A stretch of 25,214 bases of DNA from an uncultured Lachnospiraceae bacterium (GCA_910586955.1 CAJUMM010000010.1:1-25214); one strand, 5' to 3'. Shown: positions 6,430 to 15,194, counted from the stretch's first letter. The notes: generated from the letters alone by a model not told the origin. Made by a program: numbers and translations.

Positions 6430-7620
6430 ATGAAAAAGAAAAGTTTCGTTGCATTGCTCTTATCAGTGACTATGGTAAGTGCGCTTTTGGCCGGATGCGG
6501 CAGCAAGACGGAGCCTGCCAGCCAGCCGGAGAGCCAGGGAAGTGAGGAAACAGGCGGTGAAACAGAAACCCAGGAGCCGGCGGGAGAGGCTCCGGCGGCA
6601 GTGGCAGATTACGCTTCCTTTAAGATTGACCCCAGCCAGATCCCTCAGGAGAAACTGGATACCACTTTATATCTGGCCGTATCCATCCGGGGACTGCAAA
6701 ATCCTTATATTGCAACTATCAATGAAGGTATGAAGATGTTCGCAGAGTATTTGGACAGCATCGGACAGAAATATGAGATGCAGGTTCTGGATTCCGGCGG
6801 AGATAACGACAAGGAAGTAGATAATATGCGTCAGTTCGCAGCCAAGGCCGGGGGCAATGCCATTGCCTATGCGGACCCCAATGAGGATACCATTGCTTAT
6901 TCTCTGGCGGAGGCTATGGCAGAATCCGGCGGATATGTAGGAACAGCCTGGAATAAGCCTGCGGATGTAGGCCCGGCGGATCTGACCCCCAACTGGGTAA
7001 TACATACCTCCCCCGACGACAAGATCAACGGCTACAACATTGCCAAGGTGCTTTTCGATTCTATGGGAGGAGAGGGAAAGATCTTCGTCTGCCAGGGACT
7101 TTTGGGAAATACGGCTGCCAATAACCGTTATGCGGGACTGCAGGAAGCTTTGGCTGAGTATCCCAATATTGAGGTGGCGGCCGACGATACGGCTAACTGG
7201 AACACCGACGAGGCTCTGCAGCTGGTAGAGACCTGGCTGACCCAGACTCCCGACGTGGGAGGTATCTGGTGCGCTAATGATAATATGGCTACAGGCGCTC
7301 TTCAGGCTCTGGAAAGCAAGGGACTGAAAGGACAGGTAGGAGTCGTAGGAATTGACGCCAACACGGATATTGTTGAGGCGATCCGGGACGGCTATGCCAC
7401 AGCGACGGTGTCTTCCAACGGTTATCTTCAGGGCGGCTATACCCTGGCTATCTGCTACGCTGTATGGGCGGGACTGATTGACGTAGAGGCTCTTCCGGCA
7501 GAGTACCGTGAATTTGCAACTCCGGCCAAACTGATTGACAGCCCGGAGGCAGCGGAAGAACATCTTACCAGCACGCCGACCTTTGACTTCAGCCAGGTTT
7601 TCTGGTGCAAGGCAGACTAA
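6430..7620 (+). CDS. Sugar ABC transporter substrate-binding lipoprotein
   Basis: Extracytoplasmic binding protein of the ribose/galactose class (Peripla_BP_4-like), anchored to the outer face of the membrane. The signal peptide MKKKSFVALLLSV...ALLAGC has a lipobox with the modified cysteine at 23. A Ser/Glu/Pro/Thr-rich linker follows to about residue 60, then the two-lobed sugar-binding domain (PNWVIHTSPDDKINGYNIAK, IWCANDNMATGALQAL, VGVVGIDANTDIVEAIRDG). An in-frame ATG at 6424 is only 2 bases from AGGAGG (6416-6421); the ATG at 6430 has an 8-base spacer and is preferred. First gene of the transporter operon; the ligand is unknown. Confidence 0.93.
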   Translation: MKKKSFVALLLSVTMVSALLAGCGSKTEPASQPESQGSEETGGETETQEPAGEAPAAVADYASFKIDPSQIPQEKLDTTLYLAVSIRGLQNPYIATINEGMKMFAEYLDSIGQKYEMQVLDSGGDNDKEVDNMRQFAAKAGGNAIAYADPNEDTIAYSLAEAMAESGGYVGTAWNKPADVGPADLTPNWVIHTSPDDKINGYNIAKVLFDSMGGEGKIFVCQGLLGNTAANNRYAGLQEALAEYPNIEVAADDTANWNTDEALQLVETWLTQTPDVGGIWCANDNMATGALQALESKGLKGQVGVVGIDANTDIVEAIRDGYATATVSSNGYLQGGYTLAICYAVWAGLIDVEALPAEYREFATPAKLIDSPEAAEEHLTSTPTFDFSQVFWCKAD

Positions 7621-7671
7621 ATCCGAGCAGAACCGCAGCCTGTAAGGTGCGGCAGGTATCAATGAATTACA

Positions 7672-7697
7672 GGGGCTGGGCATCTTATCCCAGCCCC
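7672..7697 (+). other. Intercistronic hairpin between binding protein and permease
   Basis: GGGGCTGGG 7672-7680 pairs with CCCAGCCCC 7689-7697 around an 8-base loop, with no T tract after it. Such stems after binding-protein genes often protect the upstream message from 3' exonucleases and raise binding-protein yield over permease. A smaller stem (CCGCA/TGCGG, about 7633-7652) precedes it. Function here is inferred. Confidence 0.65.
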
Positions 7698-7750
7698 GTG
7701 TTGTCCCAGTAGGGCCGGCAGGAACTGGAATTCAATTTGGAGTGACGCAT

Positions 7751-8767
7751 ATGATTAAATTAAATCCGGCGGCGAGCATCACGGAAGAGTTCGCTGAAAA
7801 AGTGAAAAATGAAAATCGCAATGACCGGCTGATGAAATTGGCGCCCATCTTTGTGCTGATCGGGCTGGTGGCTGTTTTTACCGCCGCCTGCGGGATAGGC
7901 TTTATAAGCGGAGAGAATCTGCTCAATATCCTGAATCAGATGGCCCTGCCTCTGGTGGTGGCCTTAGGGCTGACATTCGTTATCATGCTGGGAAGTATTG
8001 ACTTGTCCATTGACGGCACAGTGGGAATGGCAGGTTCCATTTTTGCCTGTCTGGTGCTTAACAGCCAGTTTGACACGGATCTGGGTATCCTGGGCGCCGT
8101 GATCGCAGTGGGCGTAAGCGTGGCCTGCGGCCTTGCTATCGGCCTGTGCCATGTATATCTGAAGATTCCCTCTTTTATGGCGTCTTTTGCCTTTATGTAC
8201 ATCTGCAAAGGAATCGGAATGCTGTCTTATCAGGGCCATCCGCCTACCATCACGGATCCGGCGATTGCGGCTTTGCCCAAGGTTTCTTTTCTTGGGATTC
8301 CCTTTATTACCTGGGTGGCTATATTCATGTTTGCCCTTTGCTATTTTATTCAGGAGCGCACGGCTTTCGGACGCCATATCTATGCGGTGGGCACCAATGA
8401 AAGCATTCCCCGGTCGGTAGGGGTAAGCGTAGAGAAAGTGAAAGTCGGCGTATTCGCTCTGGCGGGCTTTCTCTTTGGGGTGGCAGGTGTAATCGGAGCC
8501 ATCCGCCTGGGACAGGGGCAGATTGCCATTGGAACGGGAAAAATGTTTCCGGCCCAGGCGGCTGTGGTCGTTGGAGGAACAAGCCTGGCAGGAGGAAAAG
8601 GCGGTGTGACAAACACCATCGTGGGCGTCCTGATTATGACTGTTTTGGACAATGGCCTCTTGATGCTTGGGGTGAACCCCAATATCCGTACCGGTATCCA
8701 GGGAATCATTATCCTGGTTTCCGTAATTCTCACTGCGCCCCGGGGCGCAAAGGTTATCAGCAAATAG
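7751..8767 (+). CDS. Sugar ABC transporter permease (first)
   Basis: Inner-membrane permease of the RbsC type (BPD_transp_2 family). The 338 residues have a charged N-terminal cytoplasmic stretch of about 30 residues and then eight to ten hydrophobic segments. Family motifs are visible: LGLTFVIMLGSIDLSIDGTVG near residue 75, GTNESIPRSVGVSVEKVK in the cytoplasmic loop that contacts the ATPase, and VVVGGTSLAGGKGGV. A GTG at 7742 is in frame but overlaps the GGAG (7739-7742) that serves the ATG at 7751, so 7751 is the better start. It probably pairs with the second permease encoded after the ATPase gene. Confidence 0.93.
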   Translation: MIKLNPAASITEEFAEKVKNENRNDRLMKLAPIFVLIGLVAVFTAACGIGFISGENLLNILNQMALPLVVALGLTFVIMLGSIDLSIDGTVGMAGSIFACLVLNSQFDTDLGILGAVIAVGVSVACGLAIGLCHVYLKIPSFMASFAFMYICKGIGMLSYQGHPPTITDPAIAALPKVSFLGIPFITWVAIFMFALCYFIQERTAFGRHIYAVGTNESIPRSVGVSVEKVKVGVFALAGFLFGVAGVIGAIRLGQGQIAIGTGKMFPAQAAVVVGGTSLAGGKGGVTNTIVGVLIMTVLDNGLLMLGVNPNIRTGIQGIIILVSVILTAPRGAKVISK

Positions 8768-8782
8768 GAGGGAGGCGAGCAT

Positions 8783-10345
8783 ATGACAAAGCAGGAACAG
8801 GATCAGCAGGAACGTGGCGGCAAAGCCGAGCTTCTTTTCAGTGCGGGCAATATTGCCAAATCCTTTGCGGGAACCCAGGCCCTTAAAGGTGTAGACCTGG
8901 AAGTGCGTCCGGGAGAAATTGTAGGGCTGGTGGGAGAGAACGGCGCCGGAAAGTCCACGCTGCTGAAGATTATTATCGGAGCCCAGCCCCAGTCTTCCGG
9001 AACTATGACTCTGGGAGGAAAGCCTTACGAGCCTAAGACTCCTATGGACGCCAACAAAGCGGGGATCGGTATGGTGTTTCAGGAGCAGTCCCTGATTGTA
9101 AATCTTAACGTAGCCCAGAACATTTTCTTCGGACACGAAAAGCTGTTTAAGTCTGGGGGCATTATAAGCTGGAGCAAGATGAATAAAGCGGCTTCCGAGG
9201 TTCTGGCTGCTGTGGATATTACGGATATCAATCCCACTATCAAGGTCAGCAACCTGAATTTTGCCACCCGGCAGATGGTGGAGATTGCCAAGGTTATGGA
9301 TGTGACGAAGCGCTCAGGAGCGGAACGCTGCCTGATCCTTCTGGATGAGCCTACCTCGGTGCTCAATGAGGCGGAGGTTGAGAACCTGTTTAAGCAGATG
9401 AAGAAAATCACGGCCCAGGGCCATTCCATAATCTTCGTGTCTCATCACCTGGATGAGATCCTTCATATTACAGATCGCATTTACGTCTATAAGGACGGCT
9501 TGAGCGTAGGGAATCTGGATACGAAGGATGCAGACGAGGCGAAGCTTTACGAGATGATGGTGGGCAAGGATACCACTACGGAATATTATCACCTGGACCG
9601 CCAGACGGTCCCCTCTGATGAGGTGCTGCTGGAGGTAAAGGATCTGGGGCGGCACGGCATCTTCAAGCATGTGGATTTTAAGCTTCACAGGGGAGAGATT
9701 TTAGGATTGTGCGGCGTGGTAGGTTCCGGAGTGGAGGAGGTTTGTGAGGTAATTTGCGGTGATGAAAAGCCCTCCTTTGGAGAAGTGTATATACGGGGAG
9801 AAAAGATGCAGTTTTCTTCTCCCAGGCAGGCCCTGGAGAAAGGCGTGCTGATGATCCCGAAGGAACGTCTTTTTGAGGGGATTGTCTCGAATCTTTCGGT
9901 GGAAGAGAATATCGCCCTTTCCAATGCAAAAGCCCTGTCCAAGGGATTTTTCGTGTCGACGAAAGCAGTGCGGGGGCAGGCGGAGGAATGGATCAAGAAG
10001 CTGCGCATCAAAACCAGCGGGCCCAAAGAGCTCTTGCTCCAGCTTTCCGGAGGCAATCAGCAGAAAGTAGTATTTTCCAGAGCCCTGGCCAGCGGAGCGG
10101 AAATTCTGATTCTGAACCATCCCACCAGAGGCGTGGACGTAGGAGCCAAGGAGGAGATTTACGCTTTTATCCGGGAAATGACGGAGGAAGGGAAAGCGGT
10201 AATTCTCTTGGGAGATACCCTGGATGAATACCTTGGGCTGTGTTCCCGGGTGCTGGTCATGAGAGACGGACTGGTGAGGGGCGAATTTGATGCGCCGGCG
10301 GGGGAGAAGCCCTCTCAGGTAGACGTGGTCAGCCTGATGATGTAA
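8783..10345 (+). CDS. Sugar ABC transporter ATPase, two-domain (RbsA-like)
   Basis: Fused double nucleotide-binding subunit of a ribose-class importer, 520 residues. Domain 1 (about 15-255) has Walker A GENGAGKS at 51-58, a Q-loop FQEQ at 99-102, Walker B LILLDEPT (Asp188, Glu189) and the H-loop His near 221; its signature is atypical (LNFATRQ). Domain 2 (about 280-515) has a degenerate Walker A (GVVGSGVE at 311-318), usual for this family, and a canonical signature LSGGNQQ at 421-427. Its Walker B reads ILILNHPTRGVD, with Asn445-His446 in place of the usual Asp-Glu. Only one catalytic site is therefore expected. AGGAGG precedes the ATG; it sits 15 bases after the first permease gene. Confidence 0.95.
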   Translation: MTKQEQDQQERGGKAELLFSAGNIAKSFAGTQALKGVDLEVRPGEIVGLVGENGAGKSTLLKIIIGAQPQSSGTMTLGGKPYEPKTPMDANKAGIGMVFQEQSLIVNLNVAQNIFFGHEKLFKSGGIISWSKMNKAASEVLAAVDITDINPTIKVSNLNFATRQMVEIAKVMDVTKRSGAERCLILLDEPTSVLNEAEVENLFKQMKKITAQGHSIIFVSHHLDEILHITDRIYVYKDGLSVGNLDTKDADEAKLYEMMVGKDTTTEYYHLDRQTVPSDEVLLEVKDLGRHGIFKHVDFKLHRGEILGLCGVVGSGVEEVCEVICGDEKPSFGEVYIRGEKMQFSSPRQALEKGVLMIPKERLFEGIVSNLSVEENIALSNAKALSKGFFVSTKAVRGQAEEWIKKLRIKTSGPKELLLQLSGGNQQKVVFSRALASGAEILILNHPTRGVDVGAKEEIYAFIREMTEEGKAVILLGDTLDEYLGLCSRVLVMRDGLVRGEFDAPAGEKPSQVDVVSLMM

Positions 10346-10357
10346 GGAGGTAAGAGC

Positions 10358-11362
10358 ATGACAGCAAAAAACAAAGCGTTGCCGGGAAAAAATGAGATCC
10401 TGGACAATATTATGAAATATTTCAGCTTTTCCGCCATCATCATCCTATTGTTGGCGTTGTCATTGACCCAGGAAAATTTTCTGGGAGAAATGAATCTGAA
10501 GAATCTGCTGCGGGATACGGCGCCTCTGATGATTATGGCGGCGGGCATGACCATGGTGTTACTCTTTGGCTCCATTGATCTGTCTATGGGCGCCGTGTGC
10601 TCCATGTCCAATGTAACCTATGTTCACTTTATGCTGGCATACGGAGAAAGCTTCGGAAGCCCTATGGCGGCGGGTGCCGTGGCCCTTTTGGTATCCCTGC
10701 TGTTCGGTCTGGGTTCCGGACTGGCTCTTGGCCTTATCCATGTGAAGCTTAAGGTGCCTTCCTTTATTGCATCCCTGGGTTTTATGAGTGTATGGCAGTC
10801 TGCGGCGCTTCTTGTGACTCAGGGGCCGGAATCTTTAAGCAAGTCCCTTTGGCCGGCAGTGACCTGGTATAAGATTTCTATTCATGTGCTGGGCCTTCCT
10901 TTGGTGCTGGCCATTGTGCTTATCCTGCTGGTGTATGTGCTGACCCGCTTTAGTGCTTTCGGCAAGGCTATCTTTGCTACGGGAGGCAATGAACGGGCCG
11001 CCCGTATCGCAGGGATCCATGTGGATCGGACGAAGATTTTAGTATTTGCGCTGAACGGCGTTCTGGCAGCCCTGGCCGGCGTATTTCTGGCGGCAAAGCT
11101 TTCTTCCAGTGCACCCACCATAGGAGAACCCTTTACGCTGAAAATTGTGGCGGCCTGCGCATTGGGAGGCACCAGCCTGGCAGGCGGAAAGGGCAGCGAG
11201 CTTGGAACCATCCTGGGGGTATTTACGGTAGCGATTATTGAAAACGGCATGAATTTTATCGGCGTGGACGCCTACTGGCAGAACGTGGTTTTCGGTATTT
11301 TCGTACTGGCGGCCATTGCCCTGACTGCGGACCGCCGGACAAGAGGACAAATTATTAAATAG
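10358..11362 (+). CDS. Sugar ABC transporter permease (second)
   Basis: Second RbsC-type permease, 334 residues, with the same layout as the first: LLFGSIDLSMGAVCSMSN in an early membrane segment, GGNERAARIAGIHVDRTK in the ATPase-facing loop, and ALGGTSLAGGKGSELG. The two permeases are clearly diverged, suggesting a heterodimeric channel rather than a recent duplication. It begins 13 bases after the ATPase stop behind an AAGGAGG site. Confidence 0.93.
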   Translation: MTAKNKALPGKNEILDNIMKYFSFSAIIILLLALSLTQENFLGEMNLKNLLRDTAPLMIMAAGMTMVLLFGSIDLSMGAVCSMSNVTYVHFMLAYGESFGSPMAAGAVALLVSLLFGLGSGLALGLIHVKLKVPSFIASLGFMSVWQSAALLVTQGPESLSKSLWPAVTWYKISIHVLGLPLVLAIVLILLVYVLTRFSAFGKAIFATGGNERAARIAGIHVDRTKILVFALNGVLAALAGVFLAAKLSSSAPTIGEPFTLKIVAACALGGTSLAGGKGSELGTILGVFTVAIIENGMNFIGVDAYWQNVVFGIFVLAAIALTADRRTRGQIIK

Positions 11363-11380
11363 TAAGAGGAGGTTTTTGAT

Positions 11381-12496
11381 ATGTCTATGTTAGAACGTTC
11401 CACCAGAGCTTACGGCTCACCCAGCCGCTATATCCAGGGCCGGTATGAGCTGGATCGGATCCGGGAATATACGGAAGTTTACGGAAAGCGGGTTTTCTTC
11501 CTGATTGACGTGTTTTTCTATCAGGATTTTAAAGAGAAGTTTGAGGGTATTTATGGAGAAAGCGATAGCGAGATCCGGTGCGAGCAGTTTGGGGGACAGT
11601 GTACGGAGAGGGAGATCCTGCGTTGTACCAAGGCGGCGGAAGAGCTTGCCCCTGAAGTGGTAGTAGGAATCGGCGGAGGCAAGACCATGGATACGGCTAA
11701 AGCAGTGGCGGATAACTGTCAGGCTGCGGTCATCATTGTTCCCACAACGGCTTCTACCGATGCTCCGGCCATGGGCCTTTCCGTGATCTATACGGAGGAG
11801 GGAGAGCATATCGGCGCGCGGCATTACCGGAAAAATCCGGATCTGGTTCTGCTGGATACGGAGATCCTGGTGAAGGCTCCTATTCGTTTCCTGGTAGCAG
11901 GCATGGGAGACGCCCTCTCTACTTACGTGGAGTGCCGGGCAAATTTCCAGTCCTCTTCTCCCAATTACGTCAATAAGGGATACCGGCAGACCATTGCCGG
12001 CCTGGCCGTATCGAAGGCCTGCCATGAAACTATTCTTGCCAAGGGCGTCCTTGCCAAACTGGCGGCGGAGAAGGGACTTTGCACAAAGGATGTAGAGGAT
12101 GTGATTGAAGCCAATACGCTGTTATCCGGCCTGGGCGTTCAGAATACCTCCTGCGCAGGGGCCCACTCCATTGCGGAAGGGATTACGGTTCTGCCTCCCT
12201 GTGCCCAGCTTCTCCACGGGGAGGTGGTTGCTTTCGGCGTACTGGTCCAGCTGATTGTGGAAGGAGCGCCGGCAGAGGAGCTGGAGGAGCTTTATGATTT
12301 CTATCAGGAGGTGGGATTGCCTTATACTTTTGAAGATTTAGATATTCCGGATGCTTCCCAGGAGGATATCAGGAAGGTGGCTGAGGCTTCCATGGCTTCC
12401 TATTGGGATGTGGAACCTTTCACAGTTACGCCCCAGATGGTGTATGACGGCATTATGATGGCAGATACTTTGGGCAGGAGGAAAAAGCAGCTGTAG
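11381..12496 (+). CDS. GldA-like iron/zinc-containing dehydrogenase
   Basis: Family III metal-dependent polyol dehydrogenase, closest in pattern to glycerol dehydrogenase (371 residues against about 370). NAD-binding motif GIGGGKTMDTAK at 96-107, PTTASTDAPA at 121-130, and the three metal ligands Asp177 (GMGDALS), His262 (AGAHSIAEG) and His279 (LLHGEV). It is co-directional with the transporter, 19 bases after the second permease and behind AGAGGAGG, so it is probably the last gene of the ABC operon and acts on the imported compound or a derivative. Glycerol itself is not a likely substrate for a ribose-class importer; the real substrate is unknown. Confidence 0.88.
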   Translation: MSMLERSTRAYGSPSRYIQGRYELDRIREYTEVYGKRVFFLIDVFFYQDFKEKFEGIYGESDSEIRCEQFGGQCTEREILRCTKAAEELAPEVVVGIGGGKTMDTAKAVADNCQAAVIIVPTTASTDAPAMGLSVIYTEEGEHIGARHYRKNPDLVLLDTEILVKAPIRFLVAGMGDALSTYVECRANFQSSSPNYVNKGYRQTIAGLAVSKACHETILAKGVLAKLAAEKGLCTKDVEDVIEANTLLSGLGVQNTSCAGAHSIAEGITVLPPCAQLLHGEVVAFGVLVQLIVEGAPAEELEELYDFYQEVGLPYTFEDLDIPDASQEDIRKVAEASMASYWDVEPFTVTPQMVYDGIMMADTLGRRKKQL

Positions 12497-12565
12497 TTTC
12501 CGTATATTTCCAAGTGTGTCCCGGCCTGTGGGTAACAGGAACGGGAGAATCTGCCCTTGATTTGC

Positions 12566-12593
12566 TTGTAATGGAATAAAATTGTGTTATAAT
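12566..12593 (+). promoter_or_regulatory. Probable promoter of the GntR gene
   Basis: TATAAT at 12588-12593 with an extended -10 (TGT directly before it) and TTGTAA at 12566-12571 as -35, 16-base spacer. No ATGT-N4-ACAT palindrome is visible here, so autoregulation through that site is not supported. Confidence 0.7.
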
Positions 12594-12642
12594 GAGGATG
12601 ATGCTTAGGTCATAATATTTTATTTATTGGAGGGGCAGGTAC

Positions 12643-13401
12643 ATGATGTTTTTGGAAAATAAAGAATTGGATAAGCACGTTCCGATTCCCCTTTATTTTC
12701 AGCTGAAAAAGCTGATTGTAGATGAGATCGAGAGCGGGCAGTATCCGGTGGACAGCTTGATCCCTACGGAGCAGGAATTGAGCGAACAGTTTGATATCAG
12801 CAGGACAACCGTGCGTCAGGCTGTAACCGAACTGGTCCGGGAAGGATGGCTGTACCGTATCAAAAGCAAGGGAACCTTTGTGGCCAGGCGGAAGATCAAG
12901 CAGGATTTTCTCCAGCGTCTGGAAACCTTTACGGAGCAGATGCAGAGAATCGGGCTGGAGCCAAGCACGGAGGTGCTGGATTTTAAGGTGACAAGGGCGA
13001 CCCTTGAGGTGGCTGAGAATCTTCAGATAGAAGAGGGGGAGGCAGTGATATATCTGTTCCGGAGAAGATTTGGGGACGGGGAGCCTGTGGTAACGGTAGA
13101 GACTTATCTTCCCTATGACAAATGTGCGTTTTTAGAGAACCGGAATTTTGAGAAAGTGTCTCTGTACGACAGTTTGTCCTCCAGGGATGAGACAAGGATT
13201 TTCAGCGCAAGACGATTGGTGGAGGCTGTGGAGGCGGATAACGGCGATGTGCAGTACCTTCATGTGCGCAAAGGCAGTCCCATACAGCTGATTCACACGG
13301 TAAGTGTGAACCGGGCAGATGTGGCTCTGGAGTATTCCATTGCCAGATACCGGGGAGATGCCAGCAGTTTCCAGCTGTATGTGTACGTGGATCCCGCATA
13401 G
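12643..13401 (+). CDS. GntR-family (HutC subfamily) transcriptional regulator
   Basis: DNA-binding regulator with an effector-binding UTRA domain. Winged helix-turn-helix at about 15-82: PIPLYFQLKKLIVDEI, then the family signature LIPTEQELSEQFDISRTTVRQAV and the wing YRIKSKGTFVA. UTRA domain from about 95 to 248, with RRFGDGEPVVTVETYLP and ending EYSIARYRGDASSFQLYVYV. UTRA domains bind sugars, sugar phosphates or similar small ligands. The start follows GGAGGGG by 7 bases; a second ATG at 12646 is possible. It sits between the ABC operon and the convergent kinase gene. It most likely controls this locus, probably through the ATGT-N4-ACAT sites (inference). Confidence 0.93.
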   Translation: MMFLENKELDKHVPIPLYFQLKKLIVDEIESGQYPVDSLIPTEQELSEQFDISRTTVRQAVTELVREGWLYRIKSKGTFVARRKIKQDFLQRLETFTEQMQRIGLEPSTEVLDFKVTRATLEVAENLQIEEGEAVIYLFRRRFGDGEPVVTVETYLPYDKCAFLENRNFEKVSLYDSLSSRDETRIFSARRLVEAVEADNGDVQYLHVRKGSPIQLIHTVSVNRADVALEYSIARYRGDASSFQLYVYVDPA

Positions 13402-13447
13402 AGGCGCCGGCTGCCGGTGTAAAAAGAATAAAAGAAAAGCGTAAAGC

Positions 13448-13482
13448 AGCGGCTGTCCCATGTGTTGGGACGGCCGCTTTTT
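13448..13482 (+). terminator. Terminator of the GntR gene, possibly bidirectional
   Basis: GCGGCTGTCCC 13449-13459 pairs with GGGACGGCCGC 13467-13477 (one U-G pair) around a 7-base loop and is followed by TTTTT. An A-rich flank gives an imperfect T run on the minus strand, so it may also stop transcription of the convergent kinase gene. Confidence 0.9.
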
Positions 13483-13489
13483 GTGAACA

Positions 13490-13534
13490 CGGGCACTGGA
13501 AGGAAATGTACCGGCAAAAGCTGAGGAGTGCCCG
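13490..13534 (-). repeat. Inverted repeat just after the kinase stop codon
   Basis: CGGGCACT 13490-13497 and AGTGCCCG 13527-13534 form an 8-bp stem with a 29-base loop, 12 bases past the kinase stop on the minus strand. There is no T run; it may be a 3' protecting stem. Confidence 0.45.
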
Positions 13535-13546
13535 TTGGGTTAGGAG

Positions 13547-15070
13547 TTATAAAGTACCAAGCTTGGGGAAGACATCCTTGAGGGCAAAATAGCACTCATC
13601 GAAAACTTCTTTTACCCGGGCGTAGGTTTCTACAGCTTTCGGTTCCGGTTCCTGGATGGAATTAATCTCCAGAAACTTTTCTACAGCGTCAAAATCCTTG
13701 TAAATTCCGGCTCCCACGCCTCCCGTGACTGCAGCTCCCATAGAGCCGCCCTCTTCCAGGAGCGTAGGAACGAGAATCCGTGTGTTGTATACGTCTGCCA
13801 TAATCTGCCGCCATACGTCTCCCTTGGCGCCGCCGCCGATAACGGTAATCTCGTCAATGTCCACCTGGGTTCTCAAGATGTTCAGAATAATATCCAGGTT
13901 CATGGTTACGCCTTCCAGGACGCTGCGCAGGAGATCTCCTCTTGTGTTTTCGGATTTTAATCCGAGGAAAGCACCTTTGGCGTTGATATCCCAGCGGGGA
14001 GCACGCTCACCTAAGAGATAGGGGAGAAAGATAATTCCGTTGGCGCCTGCAGGAGACCGGGCAATCTGTTCATTCATGTAATCGTAGGGGGATTTCCCGT
14101 GAAGCTTTGCGTCATAGGCTTCCATTTTGCACACGGTATTCTTTAACCAGCTGTAGGCGCCGCCTGCAGTCTGCATAGTGCCGTTGGGAGCATAGAGGCC
14201 GGGAATTACATGGGCCCAGGTAACTGTGCGCATCTCTTCGTCGAAAATGGGCTTTTCCGTAGTGGTGGTAATCCATGCGGAGGTTCCCATGCAGCTGTAG
14301 GTTTTGCCCGGACGGACGGAACCGGTTCCCACGTTGGCGGTAACGCCGTCGCCGCCTCCTAAGACTACAGGGGTTCCGGGGGTCAGCCCGGTAGCAAGGG
14401 CAGCCTCTTTGGTTACGCCCCCTGCCACATAGGTGGAAGGTTTCAGCTCCGGCAGCTTATCGCCGTCGATTCCGGCATAGGAGATGAGCTCTTCAGACCA
14501 TTTCAGATTGCACAGATCGAAGCAGCCCATGCTGTTGGCGTCGGAATATTCGGTATAAAACTGATTGGTAAGCCGGAAGACAATATAATCTTTTGCGTTT
14601 AGGACTTTATAGGTCTGCTCATAGAGCTCAGGTTCATTGTCCCGGACCCACATAAGTTTCTGCACTCCGTAGGAAGAGGTATTCCGGTGCCCTACGATAT
14701 GGTAGAAATCTTTTTGGCTGATATGTTCTTCGATCTGGGCACTCTGCCGGACGGAGCGCTGATCCGCCCAGATAATGGACTTGCGTAAAGGGTTTCCCTG
14801 GCGGTCTACGCAGAGGCAGCCCATCATCTGCCCGCTGAAGGATATGACTCGGATTTCCTCCGGATGAATACCGGAAGTCCGGATCAGCTTTTTGGTGGAA
14901 GCGCAGACGGCATTCCACCAGTCATCCGCATCCTGTTCTGCCCAGGTGTTATTGAAGTAATGGACGTCATAAGGTTCCGTCTGGCTGCCAATCAGCTTTC
15001 CGGATGTGGAAAACAGGGTGGCCTTATTCCCGGATGTGCCCAGGTCGTGTGCTAAAATATACTGGCCCAT
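13547..15070 (-). CDS. FGGY-family carbohydrate kinase (xylulokinase-like)
   Basis: ATP-dependent sugar kinase of the actin-like fold. The 507 residues start MGQYILAHDLGTSGNKATLF, the phosphate-1 loop. GGGDGVTANVGTG follows, with the catalytic-type Asp241, and near the C-terminus GGGAKGDVWRQIMADV and EEGGSMGAAV typical of xylulokinases. The usual SGQMHG of xylulokinases is SGQMMG here (79-84), replacing a sugar-contacting histidine, so substrate may differ from D-xylulose. A longer frame reaches 15145, but AGGAGG 7-8 bases before 15070 fixes the start. It is transcribed toward the GntR gene, with its own promoter and palindrome. By context it phosphorylates an intermediate of the imported sugar. 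Confidence 0.92.
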   Translation of the reverse strand: MGQYILAHDLGTSGNKATLFSTSGKLIGSQTEPYDVHYFNNTWAEQDADDWWNAVCASTKKLIRTSGIHPEEIRVISFSGQMMGCLCVDRQGNPLRKSIIWADQRSVRQSAQIEEHISQKDFYHIVGHRNTSSYGVQKLMWVRDNEPELYEQTYKVLNAKDYIVFRLTNQFYTEYSDANSMGCFDLCNLKWSEELISYAGIDGDKLPELKPSTYVAGGVTKEAALATGLTPGTPVVLGGGDGVTANVGTGSVRPGKTYSCMGTSAWITTTTEKPIFDEEMRTVTWAHVIPGLYAPNGTMQTAGGAYSWLKNTVCKMEAYDAKLHGKSPYDYMNEQIARSPAGANGIIFLPYLLGERAPRWDINAKGAFLGLKSENTRGDLLRSVLEGVTMNLDIILNILRTQVDIDEITVIGGGAKGDVWRQIMADVYNTRILVPTLLEEGGSMGAAVTGGVGAGIYKDFDAVEKFLEINSIQEPEPKAVETYARVKEVFDECYFALKDVFPKLGTL

Positions 15071-15102
15071 AGAAAATACCTCCTTATTGTAGTAATATAA
15101 GT

Positions 15103-15114
15103 ATGTTATAACAT
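15103..15114. promoter_or_regulatory. Candidate operator, site 2 (kinase promoter)
   Basis: ATGTTATAACAT is a perfect 12-bp palindrome of the ATGT-N4-ACAT type. It lies 2 bases downstream of the kinase -10 box and 33 bases before the kinase start codon, over the expected transcription start. Confidence 0.65.
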
Positions 15115-15116
15115 AA

Positions 15117-15145
15117 ACTTTATCATTTATGGCTATTACTGTCAA
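15117..15145 (-). promoter_or_regulatory. Promoter of the FGGY kinase gene
   Basis: On the minus strand TTGACA (15145-15140) is followed after 17 bases by TAAAGT (15122-15117), which has an extended -10 TGA in front. It is divergent from the dehydrogenase operon promoter, whose -35 is about 50 bases away. Confidence 0.7.
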
Positions 15146-15194
15146 TATAATTGGGGAAACACAAAAAAATAGTAGTAAAAATATAAAAATAGGG

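Noticed and set aside
7964..9136. 390-codon minus-strand open frame opposite the permease and ATPase genes
   Set aside because: Low-complexity His/Ser/Arg-rich translation opposite clear transporter genes; no ribosome binding site or domain.
12520..12545. Hairpin CCCG..CCTGT/ACAGG..CGGG after the GldA-like gene
   Set aside because: The stem is interrupted and no T run follows, so a terminator call is not supported; it may be a weak 3' end structure only.
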